Shown: one piece after another, positions 7,004 through 10,191 of the stretch
Layout of the letters: the number at the start of each line of letters is the position of its first letter
How positions within the stretch are numbered: the first letter of the stretch is position 1
NCBI GenBank assembly: GCA_030615475.1
Contig: JAUWZF010000020.1
Span: 1 to 10,191 of the forward strand
DNA length: 10,191 nt
Direction: 5' to 3'
Source: Dehalococcoidales bacterium
GTDB lineage: Bacteria > Chloroflexota > Dehalococcoidia > Dehalococcoidales > RBG-16-60-22
Position numbers and translations under genes: made by a program
The notes under the pieces: model-generated
Told to the model about the DNA's origin: nothing
The model's input: only the letters and a program-made list of their open reading frames with translations
Database searches by the model: none

Positions 7004-8157
7004 ACTTCATGGGGTACTGCCGGAAGAACGGTGGTGTCGGGACGCGGAATCACGTGCTGGTGTTTCCCACGGTAATCTGCGCTTCGTCGGTGGCCGACAT
7101 GATAAGCCGGGCCGTGCCCGGTACGGTCAGCGTTACCCATCCTCACGGCTGCGGACACCTTGGCGAGGAGAAAGAACACATAATAAAGACTGTAGCCGGT
7201 TTCTGCAGCCATCCCAATGTGGCCGGGGTATTACTGGTCGGCCTCGGGTGCGAGTTAATCACCCCCGAAGTGATTGGCGGAGAGATAGCCAGGGCAGGCC
7301 AGAGGTTTGAGATATTGAGTATTCAGGCCGAAGGCGGCACCGCCGCCACGGTCGAGAAGGGCAAAGCGCTGGCAGCCGGACTGCTGGAGGAAGCGGCTGC
7401 GGCTAGGCGTGAGCCGGTGGATATCTCCGAGCTGATACTCGGCACCAACTGCGGCGGCTCGGATACGCTGTCGGGCCTGACGGCCAACCCTGCACTGGGC
7501 GTCGCCGCCGATATGCTGGTAGCCGCAGGCGGCACTGTTTTGCTTACGGAAACGCCGGAACTGATTGGCGCGGAAGATGCGCTGTGCAGGAGGGCGGCTA
7601 GCGGGGGTATTGGAAAGCGTATCCGGGAGATAACCTCGGCCACCGAAGCCCTGGCGAAGAGGGCGGGGGTGGATATGCGCGGCTCGGAGCCGTCACCGGG
7701 GAATATCGAGGGGGGACTGACCACGTTAGAGGAGAAGTCGCTGGGGGCGGTTCTCAAGGGGGGCACCTCGACCGTCAGGCAGGTGGTGGATTATGCGGAG
7801 AAGCCGACGGAAAAAGGGTTGATAATTATGGACGGCCCGGCCCATGATGCCGTATGCAACACCGGCATGATTGCCGGGGGCGCTCAGGTCATCGTTTTCA
7901 CCACGGGACGGGGCACGCCTCTGGGCGCGCCGGTTGCTCCGGTGATAAAGGTTTCATCCAATAGCGGCATCTACCGGCGTATGAAGGACAATATAGACAT
8001 CAATGCCGGCGACATACTGGAGGGCGAAGCGTCGATGAAGAGTATCGGCGAACAAATATTTAATGAGATTATCGAGGTTGCCTCCGGCAAGATAACGAAG
8101 GCCGAGATATTAGGGCACCATGAGTTTGCCATACATTCGTTCGGGCTGAGCGTCTAG
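7000..8157 (+). CDS. UxaA/GarD/SuyB-family large subunit (dehydratase or sulfo-lyase)
   Basis: The 385-residue protein corresponds to the C-terminal catalytic part of UxaA/GarD and to SuyB, which is of similar length. Conserved landmarks are GYCRKNGGVGTRN (5-17), THPHGCGH (46-53), GLGCE (81-85), GTNCGGSDTLSGLTANPALG (148-167), TETPELIGAED (183-193), GNIEGGLTTLEEKSLGA (234-250), HDAVCNTGMIAGGAQVI (282-298), TGRGTPLGAPVAPVIKVSSN (302-321) and the near-terminal DINAG. Conserved Cys and His in these motifs (Cys51, Cys84, Cys151, Cys286) probably serve the metal centre. With the SAF subunit it totals 481 residues, about the length of one-chain UxaA. The start is GTG, from the 4-bp overlap with the upstream gene; the in-frame ATG at 7009 is an alternative. 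It likely acts in the cytoplasm on a 2-hydroxy acid. GC is visibly higher than in the kinase gene. Confidence 0.9.
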   Translation: MNFMGYCRKNGGVGTRNHVLVFPTVICASSVADMISRAVPGTVSVTHPHGCGHLGEEKEHIIKTVAGFCSHPNVAGVLLVGLGCELITPEVIGGEIARAGQRFEILSIQAEGGTAATVEKGKALAAGLLEEAAAARREPVDISELILGTNCGGSDTLSGLTANPALGVAADMLVAAGGTVLLTETPELIGAEDALCRRAASGGIGKRIREITSATEALAKRAGVDMRGSEPSPGNIEGGLTTLEEKSLGAVLKGGTSTVRQVVDYAEKPTEKGLIIMDGPAHDAVCNTGMIAGGAQVIVFTTGRGTPLGAPVAPVIKVSSNSGIYRRMKDNIDINAGDILEGEASMKSIGEQIFNEIIEVASGKITKAEILGHHEFAIHSFGLSV

Positions 8158-8181
8158 GTATGACTACCTGAAATTCTATGT

Positions 8182-8187
8182 AGGGGG
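8182..8187 (+). promoter_or_regulatory. Ribosome binding site AGGGGG fixing a TTG start
   Basis: AGGGGG ends 7 bases before the TTG at 8195. No in-frame ATG or GTG lies near this start, and the first in-frame ATG is at codon 33, inside the conserved domain, so the rare TTG start is the best choice. Confidence 0.65.
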
Positions 8188-8194
8188 TAGTAAC

Positions 8195-9442
8195 TTGGCA
8201 AATACAATAAAATTACCGCAACTCGCCTGGCATGGCGTTAAAGAGCTAGAGCTTTCCTTCCCCGAGGGCTGGCAGGTGGAGGTCTGCAACATGGCGGGAT
8301 ATAATCGCCCGCACATGAAACGGGCCGAGATTAAGAAAGCCATCGCCGGTCCCATCGGTATGCCGCCGCTGCGGGAATACGCCCGCGGTAAAAAAGAAGT
8401 GGTTATCATCTTCGATGATATGGCACGGGTCACCCGGGCGGCGGAGATTGTGCCCTATGTCCTGGAAGAGCTGGCCGCCGCCGGTATTGCCGATAAACAG
8501 ATTCGCTTTATCGCCGCCTGCGGCTGTCACGGGGCAATGAACCGGTTAGACTTCGTTAAAAAGCTGGGCGAGAACGTCCTGGCGCGGTTCCCGGTCTATA
8601 ATCATGCCCCGTATGATAACTGCGTCTATGCCGGTACGACCACTGGCGGTACTAAAGTGCGCATAAATGCCGAGGTAATGAAGTGCGACCTTAAAATAGG
8701 TATCGGCTCCATCGTACCGCATATCATGGCCGGGTTCGGCGGCGGCAGTAAAATAGTGCTGCCGGGGGTGGCGGCATACGGAACAATTGTAGCCATGCAC
8801 TCTCCCCGTGTATCTTCAGAAACAAGGGGCGTTAAAGATACCGTCACGGGCATGGGCGTTTTTGAAAATAACCCCCGCCGCCGGGATATAGACGAAGCTG
8901 CTGCCATCGTCGGACTGGATGTCAAAATTGATGCCGTTGTCAATACTTGGGGCGAGACGACGGCTATCTTCGCCGGCGCCCCTGCCTCGGCCTATGCTGC
9001 CGCCCTCGAAGAAGCTAAATCCCACTACTTTACTCCCGCGGCCAGAGACAAAGATGTTGTCGTTGCCAACACCTTCGCCAAGGCTAACGAGGCCATTTCC
9101 GGACTGCTGGTCGCCTTTCCTTCAGTGAGTCAAAAGGGTGGCGATGTCGTTCTGGTCGCCAACGCGCCGGAGGGGCAGATTACTCACTACCTCATGGGGC
9201 CCTTCGGGAACAGCATCGGCGGGCAGCTGAGGCTCCAGATGAAGCCGCCGCCGAACGTGAACCGATTAATCATCTTCAGCGAATATCCCGAGTTTTCCAG
9301 TAAAAATTATCTGGAAGATACGGATAGAGTGGCGTTGGTGCATAATTGGAACGACGTCTTGAAGCTGCTTCAGGAGAGACACGGGTCCGGGGCAAGAGTT
9401 GCCGTCTACCCGAACGCGGATATACAGTACAGCGCAGGCTAA
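8195..9442 (+). CDS. LarA-family nickel-pincer nucleotide-dependent racemase/epimerase
   Basis: The 415-residue protein matches LarA (lactate racemase, about 424 residues). Its segment IFDDMARVTR (72-81) corresponds to the DD..R motif. CGCH gives His112, VPHIMAGFGGGSKIVLPG gives His176 and Lys186, and AMHSP gives His202. In Lactobacillus plantarum LarA the equivalents are His108, His174, Lys184 (which carries the pincer cofactor) and His200 (nickel ligand). The 10- and 16-residue spacings between the last three are identical here. The enzyme should therefore be active and invert the C2 hydroxyl of a 2-hydroxy acid by hydride transfer. Family members act on lactate, malate, phenyllactate, sugar acids and others, so the substrate is open. 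Cofactor synthesis needs LarB, LarC and LarE, none of which is in the window. The start is a TTG codon. It lies 37 bp after the large dehydratase subunit and 27 bp before the dehydrogenase, so it is in the same operon. Confidence 0.88.
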   Translation: MANTIKLPQLAWHGVKELELSFPEGWQVEVCNMAGYNRPHMKRAEIKKAIAGPIGMPPLREYARGKKEVVIIFDDMARVTRAAEIVPYVLEELAAAGIADKQIRFIAACGCHGAMNRLDFVKKLGENVLARFPVYNHAPYDNCVYAGTTTGGTKVRINAEVMKCDLKIGIGSIVPHIMAGFGGGSKIVLPGVAAYGTIVAMHSPRVSSETRGVKDTVTGMGVFENNPRRRDIDEAAAIVGLDVKIDAVVNTWGETTAIFAGAPASAYAAALEEAKSHYFTPAARDKDVVVANTFAKANEAISGLLVAFPSVSQKGGDVVLVANAPEGQITHYLMGPFGNSIGGQLRLQMKPPPNVNRLIIFSEYPEFSSKNYLEDTDRVALVHNWNDVLKLLQERHGSGARVAVYPNADIQYSAG

Positions 9443-9469
9443 TAAGTTGTAAAAAGCAGGAGGGCGGAA

Positions 9470-10191
9470 ATGAAAATTAAAGCGGCAGTTTTACGTGAAT
9501 ACGGGGTACCAATGTTGATTGAAGAGCTGGAACTTGATGAACCCCGCGAGCGTGAGGTACAGGTAAAGATGCTGGCCTGCGGGTTTTGCCACTCCGACGC
9601 GTCTGTCTGGCAGGGCCATATACCGCAGGATGTTCCGATGGTCCCCGGCCACGAGGCCTGTGCCGTGGTGGAGAAAGTAGGTCCGGGTGTGACCAGGCTG
9701 AAGCCGGGAGACCGTGTCATCGGGTGCTGGATGGTCCCCTGCGGGTACTGTTTCCAATGTCGGCGAGGCCGTCCTAACCTGTGCGAGACAAGCATGATAT
9801 TCTTCCAGGAAGGGAATCTCCTGGACGGCACTTCACGATTGACCGATAAGGATGGCAAGAGGGTCGGGCTGGGCAGCTTTATCGCCGGTTTCGCTACCCA
9901 CAGCGTCATGCCTGAAATCGGCGCCATACGTGTGCCCGACCATATCAAGCTGCCTCCTGAGCAACTCTGCCAGCTCGGCTGCTCCGTGGCCACGGGGTGG
10001 GGAAGCGTCGTTAATGTGGCTCAGGCGCGTGAAGGCAACTCGATAGGGATATGGGGGTGCGGCGGCATCGGGCTGAACGCCATCCGTTTCGCGGCGCTGC
10101 GTAACTGCAACCCGGTTGTCGCCGTCGACCTGGAGGTATCGAAGCGGGACATAGCCCTGGAGTTCGGCGCCACCCACTTCGTCGATTCCAG
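9470..10191 (+). CDS. Zinc-dependent alcohol dehydrogenase (partial, C-terminus outside window)
   Basis: The frame is open from the ATG at 9470 to the right edge (240 codons plus 2 bases), so the end is missing. It is a medium-chain zinc dehydrogenase. Catalytic-zinc residues are Cys40 (CGFCHSD), His61-Glu62 (PGHEACAVVEKVG) and Cys171 (LGCSVATGWGS). Structural-zinc cysteines are Cys91, Cys94, Cys97 and Cys105 (CGYCFQCRRGRPNLC). The nucleotide-binding turn is GCGGIG (196-201), and Asp220 ends strand beta-2 (VVAVD), which favours NAD over NADP. The Cys pattern and GCSVATGWGS resemble the class I/III ADH branch, whose members include formaldehyde-conjugate dehydrogenases; the substrate here is unknown. 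AGGAGG lies 6 bases before the ATG. As fourth gene of the operon it may oxidise an alcohol or hydroxy acid, or reduce the aldehyde/keto product, of the neighbouring enzymes. Confidence 0.93.
   Translation, partial: MKIKAAVLREYGVPMLIEELELDEPREREVQVKMLACGFCHSDASVWQGHIPQDVPMVPGHEACAVVEKVGPGVTRLKPGDRVIGCWMVPCGYCFQCRRGRPNLCETSMIFFQEGNLLDGTSRLTDKDGKRVGLGSFIAGFATHSVMPEIGAIRVPDHIKLPPEQLCQLGCSVATGWGSVVNVAQAREGNSIGIWGCGGIGLNAIRFAALRNCNPVVAVDLEVSKRDIALEFGATHFVDS

Noticed and set aside
8156..8169. Small hairpin AGGTA-TGAC-TACCT between the large dehydratase subunit and LarA genes.
   Set aside because: Only 5 bp of stem, no T-run, and the operon evidently continues; not supported as a terminator.
9501..9508. 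ACGGGGTA, the same 8-mer as the arm of the dyad at 1710, near the ADH start.
   Set aside because: It lies inside coding sequence for the conserved N-terminus, without its inverted partner; most likely chance.
9439..9993. A 184-codon minus-strand open frame antisense to the ADH gene.
   Set aside because: It is a shadow of a strongly conserved zinc ADH on the plus strand and has low-complexity Ser/Arg-rich content.

Overview
The window suggests a bacterium with type IV pili, multi-PAS two-component signalling and anaerobe-style hydroxy-acid chemistry. Gene content and mixed base composition would fit a Chloroflexota/Dehalococcoidia-like environmental lineage, but there is no rRNA or other marker here, so that placement is an impression only. 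Two blocks of genes diverge from an intergenic region at about 6374-6712. Everything to its left reads on the minus strand and everything to its right on the plus strand.

Left block, in transcription order (right to left). A 1131-residue membrane-bound sensor histidine kinase with HAMP and about five PAS domains (6373-2978) is followed by a receiver plus HD-GYP response regulator (2895-1876). The pair looks like one two-component system whose output would be cyclic-di-GMP hydrolysis, except that the GYP tripeptide of the output domain reads GLN. After a 183-bp gap rich in small dyads and repeats come three tightly packed type IV pilin-like genes (1692 to the window edge): a PilV/GspI-like prepilin, a PilW/GspJ-like prepilin and a PilX-like protein. 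The last runs off the left edge. Cyclic-di-GMP commonly controls type IV pili, so the adjacency is suggestive, but no regulatory link is proven here.

Right block. A good sigma70-type promoter and a strong ribosome binding site precede four closely spaced plus-strand genes. These are a small SAF-domain subunit and a large subunit of a split UxaA/GarD/SuyAB-type dehydratase or lyase, a LarA-type nickel-pincer racemase/epimerase with its key His/Lys residues intact, and a zinc alcohol dehydrogenase cut by the right edge. The first two overlap by 4 bp and the rest are 27-37 bp apart. Together they read as a small catabolic operon for a 2-hydroxy acid. In this scheme LarA inverts the stereocentre, the UxaA/SuyAB-like enzyme eliminates water or sulfite, and the dehydrogenase handles an alcohol/aldehyde or hydroxy/keto pair. 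The substrate cannot be read from sequence; sugar acids and 3-sulfolactate are the leading possibilities.

No tRNA, rRNA, CRISPR array, insertion sequence or phage gene was seen.
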